From: Anas platyrhynchos | Taxonomy: Eukaryota; Chordata; Aves; Anseriformes; Anatidae | Length of the DNA: 64,000 bases | Direction of reading: 5' to 3' | Assembly: GCF_047663525.1 (NCBI RefSeq) | Contig: NC_092589.1 | Span: 104,716,001 to 104,780,000 of the forward strand | Part shown: positions 48,277-62,600 of the stretch, one piece after another | Numbering within the stretch: position 1 is the stretch's first letter | Layout: every line of letters begins with the position of its first letter | Notes under the pieces: generated by a model | The model's database searches: none | What the model was told of the DNA's origin: nothing | The model's input: the letters and a program-made list of their open reading frames with translations, nothing else | Program-made: the position numbers and the translations under genes

Positions 48277-50915
48277 ATAATTCTTCTTTGTCCATAAGCA
48301 AGGTTTTGAACATAACAAAATTCAACACAGATTTTCTTTATTTGTATAGTTATTGGAAGAGAGGCATTATACTGAGTGGAGGCTTTGTAGAGCAGACTGG
48401 GTGCCTTCTCAACGTGCAACTCAGCAAATACATGGCAGAAGTACCTACATCATCCTGATTCATCCAGCATGTATTTTCACTATGTGACTAGACTCTTATT
48501 TCCCACAGACTTCAAGCCTGAGATTTCTTAATTTAACCTATGATCTAATTAAGTACTTGTGACTCTACCGTAAAACTATTGTCTGTAGTATTCTGTTTTC
48601 TCTTCTTGTCACTGTTCTAAAGTAACCCTCTAGATTGAATGCAAGATTACTCAGGAGCTCAGATTTAAATGCTAATTAGTGTTTAAAGATAAACAATAGC
48701 AATTACTACTAATTATATGTGCGGAGTTTTTCTTACCCAGTAAGTGCATAGCACTTTACAAATATTGATGGAGTCAGTCTTGCAGTGCCAAGGAAATTTA
48801 AGCACAGATTTTGGCACTCGATGTGAAACAAGTCTGGTGATACATGTGTACGATGTAAGCGTGTAATGGTTTATGCTGATTTCCTAAGGCCGTTGACTCA
48901 CTGTGTAACCAAAACCTGGTTAAAGGAGCTGGGGAGTGGCTGTGTGGGACAAGGGGCAAAGACCGTACAGCCTGGAAGGCTGCTAGGGCGGGACACTGTA
49001 AATGCAAGGCAGAAAGTTTGAACTGAGATTTATGTCTTTCTATGGTTGTCAGGTTCCAGAAAGGGATGAATTACATCAAATATGACATCGCACAGGTTGG
49101 GCTCGACATCTGTTCGCATCAGAATTGCGTCTGCTTTGAGATGGGAAATTGGAAGAACCGAGCATAAGAGCAACACTGGAGCAGGGAGTATCAAATAAGC
49201 ACAGCCACTCTCAGCCCTTACATATTTCTTGCAGCAAATTAATCAAGTTGATTTATAAGCTCTGTTACAGTTTGCCCTTATCATTCCCATTGGAAATTTT
49301 TTTTCAGAGTCTCACTAGTTTGTTCTAATGTCACTAGAAATCACTTTGGGTACTTTAATACCTGCCATGCACTTGTGTTTGAAAGGTATATTTCCTTTCA
49401 TGTGTTTCTTTATGTCAAAATTGAATTTAAAATCACATTCCCACTGACAGCTCTGCACTCAGAGCTGTGCTTAGAGAGCACCTGGTGTTGTTGCTGTTTT
49501 TGGTGTGTTAAATCATCCCTGTGTTGATTTCTTCCCTCGATGCCAGTGCCCTGAAGTAATTCCAGACAGAAAGACAGAAGAAAATAAGAAAAAAAAAATT
49601 AAAAAAGACTGTGCCAGCCTGGCATGAATGGGGAGAAGAAAGAAGCTTTAGCCACCTGCTCTCCCTCCCCAGTTATTAACTGTACTTTAAAGGTGACCAT
49701 GGGAAACAGGGCAAGAAAAAACTGCAAAATTACCCAGCTTACTCAATGGCCTGGTTCTATTATGTCTTTTATTAAAAAATCCACTGGTGTTGGTAGTTGA
49801 TATTTGGACCTACAGATACAAACTTGTTCTTCACGTGAAATAAAAAAAAAAAAAATCTTTTGTAAATGCTTAAACAAAAGAAGTAAACATGACAATAAAG
49901 TAGCACATGACTTTGTCTGCAGAATGATGTTATATCGGTGTAAGTAATTTGCTCTAAGAGCAGCAATTTTACTACAGTGAAGTGTGTTTGCTATCCCTTT
50001 GATGTTTTTGTTGTAGGTGTTTTCTTTAATTGTTCTGTTTACACATTCCTGCCTTTTTTTGAATTAGCTACTTAGTATGCTGGATTGACAGCCCGGAATC
50101 CCATGTTCACTTGTCCCTGCATTATGGGATTATTTTTTTTTCTTTTCCTTTGGCAATGTTCATGGATTCTTAGAAGAAAGAATGGAGATCAGATTAACAA
50201 AGCTGTATGCTTGCCTTGCTGGCATTAAATAAACGTTGTATATCTCGAGCAGTTTGAGCCATTCAATCCATTTTAAGCCATTTTCAAAACACAGTCAGAC
50301 AGCCTGGCAAAGCCCCTGCTGAGCTCTGCTATTCTTAAGAAGAAAACGATGCACTTGCCTTTGGAGTGACTTACCAATTTTGGCTTACAAGTACACCTAA
50401 AAATCAAATGTAAAAATGTAAAGTTGAAATGTCTCGGGCAAAAGAGTTGTTTATAGGTTTGTTACAGCAGTAGAAAATTCTCTGTCATATACAACATTTC
50501 TCCCCAGAACAGCAAGATGGTATCTCACTAATTTGGATGCTTTATTTCCAGTCCACCATTGCAGGGCACTTTAATAATCTGTTGTGTGAAGCATGGGTCA
50601 AAATCTGCAAAACTCTTTTCTATAGAATAAAGGCTAATGCCTGCAAGTTCTTGTGTTTTTATTCCTTTGCTGACTGCTGCTTTCCAGCACATGTTCTCCT
50701 AACTGACCAGCTGCTGAATCTCATCTTTGAACGCATTTAGGATAAAGCTGTACAACTCTTTTCCCTGAGCTAAGTAGAAAACAAGGTTATGTTTGTGGAC
50801 TAGGTCCAACATAATAGCTTTAATGAACATAAAAAGTTAGAAGCGTGGAACATTCATGTTGAGCCAAAAGTAATTCTGTAGATAAATTTATTTTAAGCTT
50901 ACATACTGCTGGGAT

Positions 50916-51128
50916 ATCACAGAATCACAGACTGGTTGAACTTGGCAGGGACCTCTGGAGTTCATCTGGTCCAACCCCCCTGCTCAAGCAGGGTCACCCA
51001 GAGCAGGGTGCCCATGACCACCTCCAGGTGGGTTGTGATTATCTCCAGAGAAGGAGGCTCCACCACCTCTCTGGGCAGCCTGTTCCACTGCTCCGTCACC
51101 CTCACAGTAAAGAAGTTTTACCTCATGT
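50916..51128 (-). mobile_element. CR1 LINE 3' fragment (antisense)
   Basis: Starts atcacagaatcacagactgg and continues with 'ctgctcaagcagggtcaccc', 'ctctgggcagcctgttccac' and 'cacagtaaagaagttttacc'. It belongs to a different CR1 subfamily from the one at the array edges. Confidence 0.92.
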
Positions 51129-54100
51129 CACCATCTTTTGTGATCAAATATCTGCTGAGAAGCCCTACTGAGATAGACATTGAATGACACCGTTGTAGCT
51201 TCAGCTGACATATACCCACTAATAACCTGGAACATTTTTAGCACAGACAGCAACCCTTCCAGAAGCTGCCAGTGTGCTCCTTTCACATCTGGTTCAGAGC
51301 CTTCTGCATTTCCAACGACACACACATTGTGCAGAAAAAGCAGCGAGCTCTCTCACTTCCAATCATCCGTTCAATGTCTTATAAAGCATTACTTGTCCTT
51401 GTTTTGCAGAGCTGCCTCAGTCGGTGTCTCTCTGGTCTCCCATTCTCCAGGCACTGCCCACCTCTTGCTTGCTTGCCTCTTCATCCATTGCCATGTAACT
51501 GTGAGAAAAGCCAGTCATGATGCACAGAGCAGCACCAGTGCTCCTCCTCACAGGAGGAATTCCGTCACCTGTCCAGCTGTCTCCACCAGATGAACCTTTT
51601 TTTTGGGAGCACCACCAGACAGGAGAAAGTCTCAGCTGCAAAAACCTTGTATTGGCAGTCTGGTTTCTCCCATGATCGGTCAGAGGCCCGGTAAGGTTCT
51701 CCTGATCCATCCATCCTGTAATTAGGCAATGAGAAATGGTAGTCCCACTGTGATGGGTTCCTTATTCAACCAGTTGTGTCTGTGGGTTTGGCTGCCAGCT
51801 TCCTCCCCAGGTAAGGCTGTTCGGGGGCCTCAGCACCACCACTCTGCTCCAGGTACGGCAGCTGAGGTGGACTGGGCCTTCACAGAACCTCCTCATCTGT
51901 TAGAGATCCGTCTGGTTCTCTGAAAGATGAAAAGTTCTTTCCCTCCTGATTGTAAGTGCGATGGAAAAATCAGAAACTGAGGTTTCAGAAGATAAATAGC
52001 CCGGATTGCATGGAATGTATGAATTCTGCAGTATCTCAGTGGTCCAATTAAACCATTTTCTTTATGAAGACTCAGCTTCATGAAAAACTGAGTATACCAA
52101 TAAAACTGTGAGTCATCGTGCCTTTCTTATTGATTCTTGTTATCTTTCTGTGTCCGAGGCAACAATAAACATGATTTATATGCAGTGTGTTTAATTTCCC
52201 GTGGTGTTCTAATCTTGCGTTGGTGTGGGGGGAAAGTCAATGAAGACGGATGGTGAGCAGCATGCAAAGTGAGAGGCAGGCAGAAAACGTGGCCAGAAAT
52301 GCAGGAAGCTCATATTGCAGAGATAAGTAACGCTTTTACATCTCTAAAGCTGATGCCATTTAAAGTATATTAAAAGAAAGGGAATAATATGACTGGTAAG
52401 GCAGAAAGACGGACCCGTCTGTACCCACAAAACACACCAATTTAAATCCCCTTGTGCGGATGAATCATGATGCAGTGCGTAATACTGACTAATAATCCTT
52501 CCCTCCGCAGCACTGCTGAGCAGGACCAAGTTTCTCTGAGGATGCTCAGATAGCAGTCTTCTGTAAAGTCCAGAACACCTAACCTATACTGGTCCTAAAG
52601 AGGTCCTACCTGCTGCAGGAATTCTCCTCATCGAGGCATGTGGACCATAAGCCACACGGGTTATCACAGAAACTTAACACAGTGTCTTCATGTGTATCTT
52701 CTGGTAGCTACCTGTGCACAGGTCTTAAGTTCCATGGTGGCATCATTAAAAAAAAAAAATAAAAAAAAAATTCTAAAGTATGGGCAGACGAGTGGAAATT
52801 TACTACAGGCTATTTCCAGGTTCCTTAATTTCAGAGACACTGTTGGGGCTTTTCTTGCTTTGGGACAACATTGGAATTGGCTCTGAAAGCCCCTGCTTTC
52901 ACTTATTGGCTGTGATACCGTCCTCCATACTGTTGTGTTCCAGTTCCTGTTGAAATGGTGCTATTTAGCTGCACTCTATTTATCTTTCCACGAAGACATT
53001 GAAGTCTCCAGCCCCTGACAGTGTCGTGACCCTCCTGCCTCCACATGGACCTCCGCAGACAGCCACGCAATGCAGAAGGGGCTCTGCTGGCTGCCCGTGA
53101 GAACTGGAGTGAGGATGAGATACCAGAGGAGTTGCTTGAAGTGGAAGTTGGCACAGAGGGCTGCTACCAGGAAAGTGCTTCAGAGTGAAGGTGAAAACCC
53201 ATATTGACTTTGTTCCTCTTAAAATGACTTCTCGTGGCTCAAGAAGCCAAGAGCATTGATTTAAAAACACGTCGGTCACAGACACAGAGAACTTCAAGGC
53301 GAAGAAACTACACATCTGGAAATGCTGTACACCTCTGCAGAAAAGAAAGAAGAGGGGGAAAGCAAAACAAAATCCCTTTCCAAGGAGCAGCTATTTGCAG
53401 GGCAGTTGCAGCCAGTGGAGAATCCCAGCTTTGTCTCCCTTTGTTGCTTTTGGAGTAAGAGAAAGGTCACATTCTAAGGCAACAATAGTCTTTGTGAGCA
53501 ACTGCTTCTTCACAGCTCGTTTTGCGGTCTTGCTAGTGAATTATTTTACTTTTTCTTCCAGGGAAATGCAGCCCTACAGTTAGAGGCAGGCGTTTTGGGT
53601 TCTGTTCCTCTCCCTTCTCCAGTGAATATAGAGATCCTTAACCTACTTTTACGTTATTATGAGGCTCGGAGCCTGTGCCTGCTCCCTTTGAGGACAACTG
53701 GAAGGCTGCCATTGACTTCAAAAAGAGCATGGGCAGGCTTCTTGTTAGTTAACATTCGTAAAGTGCTCAGAGATACTTAGGCAACAGATGTTACATAAAT
53801 GCGATTAGTATTATAACTTTGCTATCGTGCCGGCAATGCTATATTGCAACTTTGTCAGCAGGCATCTTAATTCAGGCTGAAGGGCTGTGTGCTGGCAGGA
53901 TTAGGGTTTAGTGAAATGCAGGTAAATGATCTTTCCAAATGCCATGCAACTCAACTATTCATCTGCATAAAAGAAACTTCTGCCTTAGTCTCTTAGAATA
54001 AGGAAAACTCTTGGGTGTGTGTTTCTGTTTGTGTGAAAACTCTCTTAAAGTATATATTAACACAAGCTCTTTATTTCTGGTACAATTATAAGACAGAGTT

Positions 54101-55655
54101 GTTTAGATGATGTCCAGGGGATAGCAATGTGATGATAGATACAGAAGGGAAATATGATTTAATCCTGATCGTTCGACCATTCACGTTAGCTTTTTCCAAT
54201 TAATTGTTAAAATTTAATTTTACCTTCCAGTGAAACAGAGAAGTCCACTAAAACTGGTGTGTAGAGTTTGAAGGAATTTTTAACTTTCAAATTCCATGAG
54301 AACAAAGTTACAAATTTTGCAGCACTTACGTTTCAAAATCCATTGGCATTGTAAGTGATTTCAGACAGGAATCTTCTAATTAACTTGAGTGGAATTGCTG
54401 AAACCTGCCAGCTTGAGACCATTACAGGCAGAGACTTGAAAAAGATCACAAGTTCCTGGAAAGGCAATCAGGTGAACACAAGTTGTTGAAATCGCTTATT
54501 AATAGGTAAAGGCAATCGGTGTTGATACCAAAAGGTAAAGGTAATACTCACCATAAATGATGGGCAACAGATCCCTGTTTGCTTGTTTCAGATTGCAATC
54601 AATGGAATTTGTGGATCACCGTTGGGTAATATACTTGAAGAAGAAAGCAATCTTGTAAACATGAACAGTTCAATGAGAAAATAAAAATATAAAGGGCACC
54701 AAAGGAAGCCTACTACATATTTGCTGGGGGAAAACATAATGAACATTATCAAATCAAATCAAATATTCAGCACTTCTACTTCCTTCTTTCTTTCATGGCT
54801 CGATGCACATAAGAAAGCTTTTTAGGCAATATAGACAAGTATTTTACCAATCTTTAATGGTGGAGAACCTGGGGTGCATGGATGGATAGGTCAGATGTTT
54901 CATGAAGTGCAACTGTCTTTTATTTTTCTACTTCTTAGACACATAATGTGAGATGTTTGGAGTCTGATGTGAAGCAGAAGTACTTAGCCTGTTATTCCAG
55001 TCATGGCCTGACAAACACCATGCCAGTTCATGCAGCTATTGATACCTTCGGTGTCTGAACACCACGAGAGGATGTTCAACTGTTATTCTCAATGACTTCT
55101 GCTTTGCAGGCACTTTCAAGGTTAGCATTTCCAAGACTACTGCTCCCTACTGTACGACCATGACCTTTCGTTCTCTTAAATTATTTGCCAATATTAAAAT
55201 CCAGGATGCTTCTCTGTCTATCAAGTGATACAGATCTTTTCCTACAAATGTGGGGTTTGCATCTGTAATTTCCATGCTGTCAGCCTCTGTGCTACACAGG
55301 GATATTGCAGGGGGCTCCAAATGAGCTCGGTACAGGCTCGTGCTGCTGAACAAACCCATGTTCCCTGCTGTCTCCGTACCTGGCCGGTTCCTTTCGGCCA
55401 CGCACCGGCTCCGGAGTGCACACAGTTTCTCAGCCAGTTCAATCAACGGCAAGGAGCAGACCTAGATAGGGAAGTGGAGTTTGGTTTATTTATTTGTATT
55501 TATCGAATTTATGACCTCCTGGTCATAACCCCAAAGGGGCATGCAAGTGCAACTGGCAGGGCTGGCTGAGGAAGCTGAGTCAGAGAGGTGTGGGGAAGCT
55601 TCTTACAACACTTTGTTGCACTATGTGACCGCAACCTTTCCCCTCTCTGTAAGGC
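51129..55655. other. Intergenic DNA, no supported gene
   Basis: Single-copy sequence with only short, featureless open frames. A short aaatc tandem (about 54,751-54,765) is the only repeat I noted. No CpG island, exon or RNA gene recognised. Confidence 0.5.
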
Positions 55656-55705
55656 CTAGGAGCAGATAATAGACTCGGTGATCCCTGTGGTCCAACTTGG
55701 GATAT
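55656..55705 (+). mobile_element. Possible CR1 3' end scrap (sense)
   Basis: The text gactcggtgatccctgtggt, then ccaacttgggatat, resembles a CR1 3' untranslated end, but it is short and lacks the terminal octamers. Confidence 0.4.
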
Positions 55706-56252
55706 ATGCTATAACTATTTTATATAGTCTGCAAGGTGACTGATTAAAAATGTATGTTAATGTATAGCTATGTAAATTCCGTAGTGGAGTTAAATTATCA
55801 ATCTGAGTAATAGGGGTGGGCATCTCTACCTCGCCTCTATTCACATACAGCCAACTTGGTGTTTTATGCCTGTAGAAGCTTTATGCTGAAGTCTGGGTGG
55901 AAAAGTCTTCTGTAGGTGCTTCGTTTAAGGTGTGTTCTCCAAGTGACACAGTCAATGGGTGGCTGTGCCTGACGTGTGACGCATTGAACCCTTTAAAAAA
56001 GATTCCTTGTTTCTGCTTGGAATTTATCTAGCACCAGTATAATTTGCATATATTTTAGAGGGACATTTCTCCCCTGTATTTAGCACAGCCATTCACTGAG
56101 GCAGTGCCAGTCCTGACTAGCAGCTACCAGTCACTGTCATCCCTGAGGCAGCTCCACTGAAACAAATGGAATTTGCCTCAGAGACTCAGCTTAATGTAAT
56201 CAACCCTGCAAAATACATCCACAATCATATTTTGATGATAAACTTGATGTAC

Positions 56253-56288
56253 TTTTTTTCTTTTTTTTTTTCTTTTTTTTTTTTTTTT
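56253..56288. repeat. T-rich simple repeat
   Basis: Runs of 7, 11 and 16 T separated by single C. Confidence 0.85.
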
Positions 56289-58204
56289 AATAAAACTTCC
56301 CCCCAATTATGTAGCTTTCTTTTCTTTATAGTGCTTCACAAGAGTGGGCAACTCTCAACCAGGATGGAGCCTGTGCCATAGAACAAGGTCACCAATTTCA
56401 TACAAGGGCTTGCCATTTAACAAATTGATTTTTTTTTCTTCAAATTAGTATACTCCTGAGCTGAAGCAAGAAAAGTAGAATGCAGACTGACCAGCACAGA
56501 GAGTACACATCATGGAAAACTGTAAATCTGTTTTATGCCTGCCCAGAGCATTCAGGAAATTATTCCTTATATTTGGTTTCATGTCCTCTTAATTCAGAGA
56601 GACTCTGACCTTATTGAATAAACACCGTAGCAGGGTCCTTATATCATGCAGAAGAAGTTTTGTGATAAGGCAAGAAACAAAAAAGCTGTCCAGAGCATTA
56701 TTTCACCGAGCTAACTTGATAGAGCTGATGTATTAAAGAGGATGTCTACCTGTACAGACAGTTACTTGTGTCAGTTTTAATAAGGATCTTATATCAAGCC
56801 CACCCAGGTGCTGAGTACTCTCTTTCTGGCCCCAAAGCCCCTCTCACCACCAAACAACAGCCCAGCTCTTTAAGTGAATCCTCTGTGTCGTGACCACTAC
56901 CAGCAGAGTTTGATGTGATGACCACAGAAGACAGTAAGTCTCGTTATTATTTTTCTGGGTTTGGACACCTCTCCCATAGGTGAGCTAAATTCTGAGTACC
57001 ACTGCTCAGTTCTTGTCCCCTTCAGCTCTCAAAAGCACTTGAGCTGCATCATTCCTGCTCCAGTACTAATGATCTGATCGATGATTTCTCTACTGAGATT
57101 TTTACACGAACCTTTTTGTTCTCTTTTTGTTCACTCTGAACTGAGCTACAGCCACAACCAGGCACGGAACAATATTTGGCAAACGTGGTGATCTGTGTAG
57201 CTATCCATAGCCACTGGTGCACTCTTTGTCCTTCACCACTGACATTCTGCTGTTGTGCTCCATGATATGCAGTCTGTTGCTGAACTGTTTACTATTTCTT
57301 AGTTTATTTTTAATCAGTTACTGTTAAACAGTTAAACAAGGACAGACAACGAGGAGGCTGACCCTGGGCTGTAGAAAGGAGCCAATATTTTCAATTACAT
57401 GGTCAGTTTATTATTTTTGCCCTCTAGCAGAAAGGTAGAATCCAGACTCCAAAATAAGACACTAACTTTTTATTGCTAATGTTTGGCTGGCTATGGATAA
57501 TAGATTTAAACTGTTATAGTCCTAATGAGTTCACCACAGTAACTTAATTAAGCAATTGAACATGACAGGCAATGCATTCTAGGGGGATTATTGCATGCCT
57601 TTAGGAAAACATAAAATAAAAAGCAAGGGATTTCAGCTACCAAGAAACCTCTGAAAACAAATCTCCTGTCCACCTTGTTGAAACTAAAGAAAGCAGAAAA
57701 GAAAATATGCTAGTGTTAGATTTAGCAGTCTGAGGGTGTTTATCACTGCTTGGAAAAATCTGGCCAGAATAGAGTATTTCTTTTTCATAACGCATTGCAC
57801 TGTGATTTTAACCCTGGAACCACAAAACAAGGCAAGCAGTGGTTTAGTGCTAGGACCCTTTTCTGTATACTCTGACATAGACCTCAAGGAGTCCTTCTGA
57901 GGAATGGGCAGAAATGGAAACATCTCCTTTCCTGGAGGTTTGCCTCCTTTTTTGAAGGCAACTGCAGAGGCAGTTGACCAAATAATTTATTTCACTGGAA
58001 TCACAAGAAAAACTGAAATTTTGCCATCTTACTAGTAAGAAATTTTATCTGCATAATCCAGATACATATCACAAGTACTTTATGGACAGGAACAAACTGT
58101 AATGTCTTCCCTGTTAAGACCTTCCCTGTAGGTTTTCATTAGGTAACATTACATTACTTCCAAATTAATTACATGAATTACAATGAACAAACAATCAAAC
58201 AATC

Positions 58205-58233
<29 letters not shown>
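58205..58233. repeat. A29 homopolymer
   Basis: Twenty-nine A following an aatcaaac repeat-like stretch. No flanking duplication or parent gene seen. Confidence 0.9.
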
Positions 58234-58235
<2 letters not shown>

Positions 58236-59598
58236 CTACGCACATTAATTACAAAACCTTACATTTAGGTTTTCTTACCTAAATTTGAAAACTCAAAACC
58301 AAACCAAGAGGTTCTCATTCTTTTCAGAGTTTTTGAGATCAGTATGCTGCATACTGCATGGAGAAATAATGGACTTTGATTAAATCTTTTTCAATCTGCA
58401 GCAATGAAATAAAGAAGAACATGGAGGGTATTGTGTTTAAGCCTTCAATTGCAGGTTTTGGCCTTCTTTTGATCTCTGCTTTTCTATTTGAGCTCTGCTA
58501 CAAGATCTCATTGGGGTATATTCAGCCTTCAGTACCCGAAGTGTCCCTGCTGGATACATGATCAATGTCAAGTGCAGGTAGGAGCTAGGTACCAACATTT
58601 TCATTTAACATGCACTCTTTACTGTATTGATATTGTGTAATGTTTTGAAGGCTATTTGAAAAACAAACCATGAACTTCATCTTTAGCTTTCTCACCACAC
58701 ACTCCTTACCCTTACTACTGTTATATATCAAATATTCCTCTCATGCCTTGTACTTGAAATCAGTGATAAATTGTGTCTTCACAGCAACATATGAAGAACA
58801 GCAGATCAAAAGATCGAAATGTTTGATTTATTCTGGTCTTAGCAAGTGGCCAGAATGAAGAAGATGCCATTTCTATTTAGATAGTTACACCTGAGCAACC
58901 ACTTGTATACGGATCTGTGCTGATGAAGGAGAAAGAGAGTTGCCAAGGTGCCTGCAGCACTCCTCATCGCATGCCTCACCTAGATGCTGTGGAGACATTT
59001 CAGCCACCCTGACATCAGAGCACAGGCTGACATTCCCTTTTGTTACCTTTCCTTGCTGTCTTAATCACAAAGGGAACATACTGTGCTTTCTATGTTTAGA
59101 TCTCTAATTAGTTTACTCAATAGGTATAGTCATCTTCATTTTACACCACCATAAGATGAAATCATTTCCTCAACACCTCATCCCAAATCATTTATATGTA
59201 TGCTTTTATATCTCTGACAATCCTAATAATGGATTCTCTTTAACAATATCGGGTAGCAATTAGCTTTGCATGTTAGCTACTCCCCACATCTCACCTTGAG
59301 GTGTTTATTTCCCAGTAAACTCCACATGAGACTTGTGCCTGTTTTGTGCCAGACCACTGCAGAGGGTGGGACACACACAGCAACAGAAATGAAGATTGCA
59401 GCCTCATTCCATGCAAGCTAAGTAATGCAAACTTTGAGTTTTTCCCTGCTTACTCTGATAATCCAGAAATAAAAACCCAGGTGTATGCTGACATTTAATT
59501 TCTCCCAGCTATTTGTAAGCATAACTCTTCTGGAGTAGATATATAGTTCACTTCATCTTCTTTCTGGGCTGATAAGGTAATGCATATAGAGCTTAAAT

Positions 59599-59602
<4 letters not shown>

Positions 59603-59633
<31 letters not shown>
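59603..59633. repeat. A31 homopolymer
   Basis: Thirty-one A. I looked upstream for a processed pseudogene and recognised none. Confidence 0.9.
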
Positions 59634-59635
<2 letters not shown>

Positions 59636-62600
59636 CAGCCGTGCTTTTCAAAGTTACTTAAAAAATCCATGACTCCCAGCCCCTTTTTCTGTCCATTTAC
59701 CATTCCTCATTATAATTAAGGATGGCAAAGTCGCAATCACAAGGCACAGTTTTTTGAAAAGTTCATGCTTCTTTTTTATTATTTTTTTCACATCTGTTTT
59801 ACTGAATTGTTTTCAAAGAAGAGAAAGTTTAAAGGAACCTCGAAAAAAGTTTTTGGCGATCACCTTGGCAGCAGCACATGTATTCCTTTTGGCACGGTTG
59901 CCACACTGCCGCATACAAAACCCCCACTTCCATTAGGCTGGGCTGACTTTTAAGAAGCTTTTTCACCAGAGCGTACAATTTGGTCTGTGTGTCCTCTTTT
60001 GTATCCATTATTAACTCACAGTGTGGGCTATAAAACCAAGCTTCCTTATGTGGTGCCAACTGGCATCTGTCACCACTCTCTCCTTATCTGCTGCCTCTGC
60101 CAGTTCCCAGCATTAAACGAGGCCATGCCACGCTGTCGTTGGGATTAGACCTAATGCACTGAGGTCTGCCTGCCCTGGTTATTTTTATCAACTTAGTCAG
60201 ATTTCCAGTCTGGGCAGCCGAGCCCCAGAAATGCTGGGTGGTTTTTCTGCTTCCCAGGTTTCATGAGCAGCAACTCCACGTCGATGCAGACCCTGGCTGC
60301 TGGCTCTCTCTCACGTTAGTTTGTGTGCTGCAGAGCACATGGAGGAGATGCAAAGCCCAGCAGCGCAGGAGCAGATCTGTGAGGGTTATTTCCATACCAC
60401 TGCCATGCCTGTCCAGGGCCTGGAAGAACCAGGGGATACAAGGAAGGGGAACTGCCTGCCCCTGGTGGGATTCAGCTAACGCTCTGCAGCTATCGACTGG
60501 AAAAATTTGCTCCTCCCATTTCCTAACCTAGCAGTATCTTTATTAGAGGCTGGGAGATAAAATGGAGAAGCAGATACCTGGGTTTATAACTTCCTCCACC
60601 AACGTTCAGCGATGACTAGACAGAGGCATTGTACGGTCCAAGTAGCGACATCCAAAGCAGGCCAGATGCCAGAGCACAAAGAGCAGTGGCACGAACGTGA
60701 AATCCACTGTTCGGTTCCCATGGGTGAAAGAAAGCAAATGACCTCACCGCAGAGACAGAAAGCTTCTCGTGGCTATCAAAGGCCTGTGCAGGGTTATCCT
60801 CACCCACTCGCATAAGAGTTCTGGCCCAGGCCCCTTTTAGATACACGCCATCTCTTACAAGGTGTTTCAGATAGGAATACATTCCCAGTGCTGGAAAATG
60901 TTTTCCTTCACAGCCACATCAGGTTTCTCCTCAGATTTCTCCCTTTATGTCCTTTCTTAGTACTGCACAAAATTCTTCAGTTTCCTTGCTGTTTACACCT
61001 TGCCCAATGCTTATTTGCTTGTTAAACCCCTCAGTACCCCCTCTGCATTCTTTAAATTCCACACCATAAATTTTTGGTGTATTAACTCACTGCTCTGAAA
61101 GTAATACAAAACATCAGGCCTACAATGAAGAAAATAGGGATAATAACGCTGAGGAAAAAATGGAAACTAAGCAAGCTTCCAAGGCAAAAAGTTGCATAAC
61201 TCTTCCACAGGATGTTATAGGCAGTAAAAATCTCTACATGTCCAGAAAACAACCAGATTCGTGGAAGGAAAGCACCTCAAATTCTATGAAAGAGCAAGTT
61301 ACCACCTCTCAGCAGTTCCACTGCAAATCAATGAGAAGGATGGGAGGTGAGGTGGGGAAAAATCACTGCGAGCTTCCTGGCCGCTGCCAGGGAGAGGTTA
61401 ACGAACTAGATGAACCTCTGGCCTGATTCAATGCATCAGTTCGTACGTGTGTTTGTTTTTTTTTAATTATCCATTTGGATTACTTGCCTGTTTGCTTCAA
61501 TTTATCTACCGTATCAATCGGAAACTGCACCGAGAAGACAAATGACTATATTCATCATCGTGTTTCCAGGACAGAGGTCGGTGCTGCGGTACCTGGCTTG
61601 ATAAAGGCACAGGCTTAAGACTTTCTCAAAGGAGTTTCAGAAAGAGCTCCTCAAGGCGCGTTCTCGTGTGGATGTGTGTAGCTGGGTGCAGGAGGCACCA
61701 GGCAGCCCAGCATTGCGGGGCCAAGCACAGCCCTTCCTGCAGCACTGCCTGGGCACTGGAAGCACCATGCATAATTCAGCTCCACCAGCCTCCGCGCTAG
61801 CAGGATGCATCGCTTACTGAAGCCCAGGGTAGTGCTCCTTATGAGCAGAACATCAGCACCCTGCAGTGCAACACTACTTACAGCCACCGAGGAGCCCCGT
61901 TCTCCCTGCATGAAGTTTGTCAGGATGAGCTCCAGGTCACTGCCTGAGGTTTCACTAACTCAAGCTTACACATTCAGGCCACTACATCTCATTTTCCTAT
62001 CCACAGATTCCCCTTTCCTCCCTTTCCTCTTTTTCTGTTCCACTGAAGTGTGATGCTTGGTTTGCATCATTCATAAGAGGAAGTAATGGTGGGTAAGTGC
62101 CCCGAGCTTAGTGACTCTATTTGGGTCAGCAAGAGGTGAAACAGTTGGTGGAGGCTCATAGAAACAAACCAGAATGGGTTTCACATCTCTGTTTTCTTAT
62201 ATCATAGAAAACTCCATTTATCTAGTCTGAGGTGGAATTAAATATTGGATTTAACATCTTTAATTTACCTCAGTAGAGTAATTAAAAAAATCAGACTAAT
62301 GAAGTTTAAAAACAAACCAAACCAAACAAACAAACAACCGGCATTTGATTGTTCCTTTAAGCTTAAATGCAGTGATTTATTGTTTAGAAATATGAAGCCC
62401 AAACACTCAATATATACCACTCTCTACTGGGAGATAAATTGTCCAAGGCAGTCAACCTTCAGCTTGATTCATTGCCACCCCTGGCACAAGCGAGGCATTG
62501 CAAATTGCAGACCTTACAGCCAGGTGTAGCCTCTGACTACATTTCTCCATAAGCAGATACAGAAATTGCAGCCCCAATAGTTTTAAAATTCTTGTAGTTT

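Larger units (their letters stand above)
41276..50915. other. Intergenic DNA, no supported gene
   Basis: AT-rich single-copy sequence. Simple repeats are the main recognisable content: (TC)n with a T-tract (about 41,951-41,980), an A-rich tract (43,112-43,157), (AAT)n (46,306-46,332) and (TA)n (48,230-48,273). The longest open frame is 159 codons on the minus strand (46,589-47,068) in a locally GC-richer patch. It is rich in P, Q and G, has no recognisable domain and no evident splice or promoter context, so I do not call it a gene. Confidence 0.5.

Noticed and set aside
58205-59633. A29 and A31 tracts considered as tails of processed pseudogenes
   Set aside because: No recognisable coding sequence precedes them and I saw no flanking duplications.
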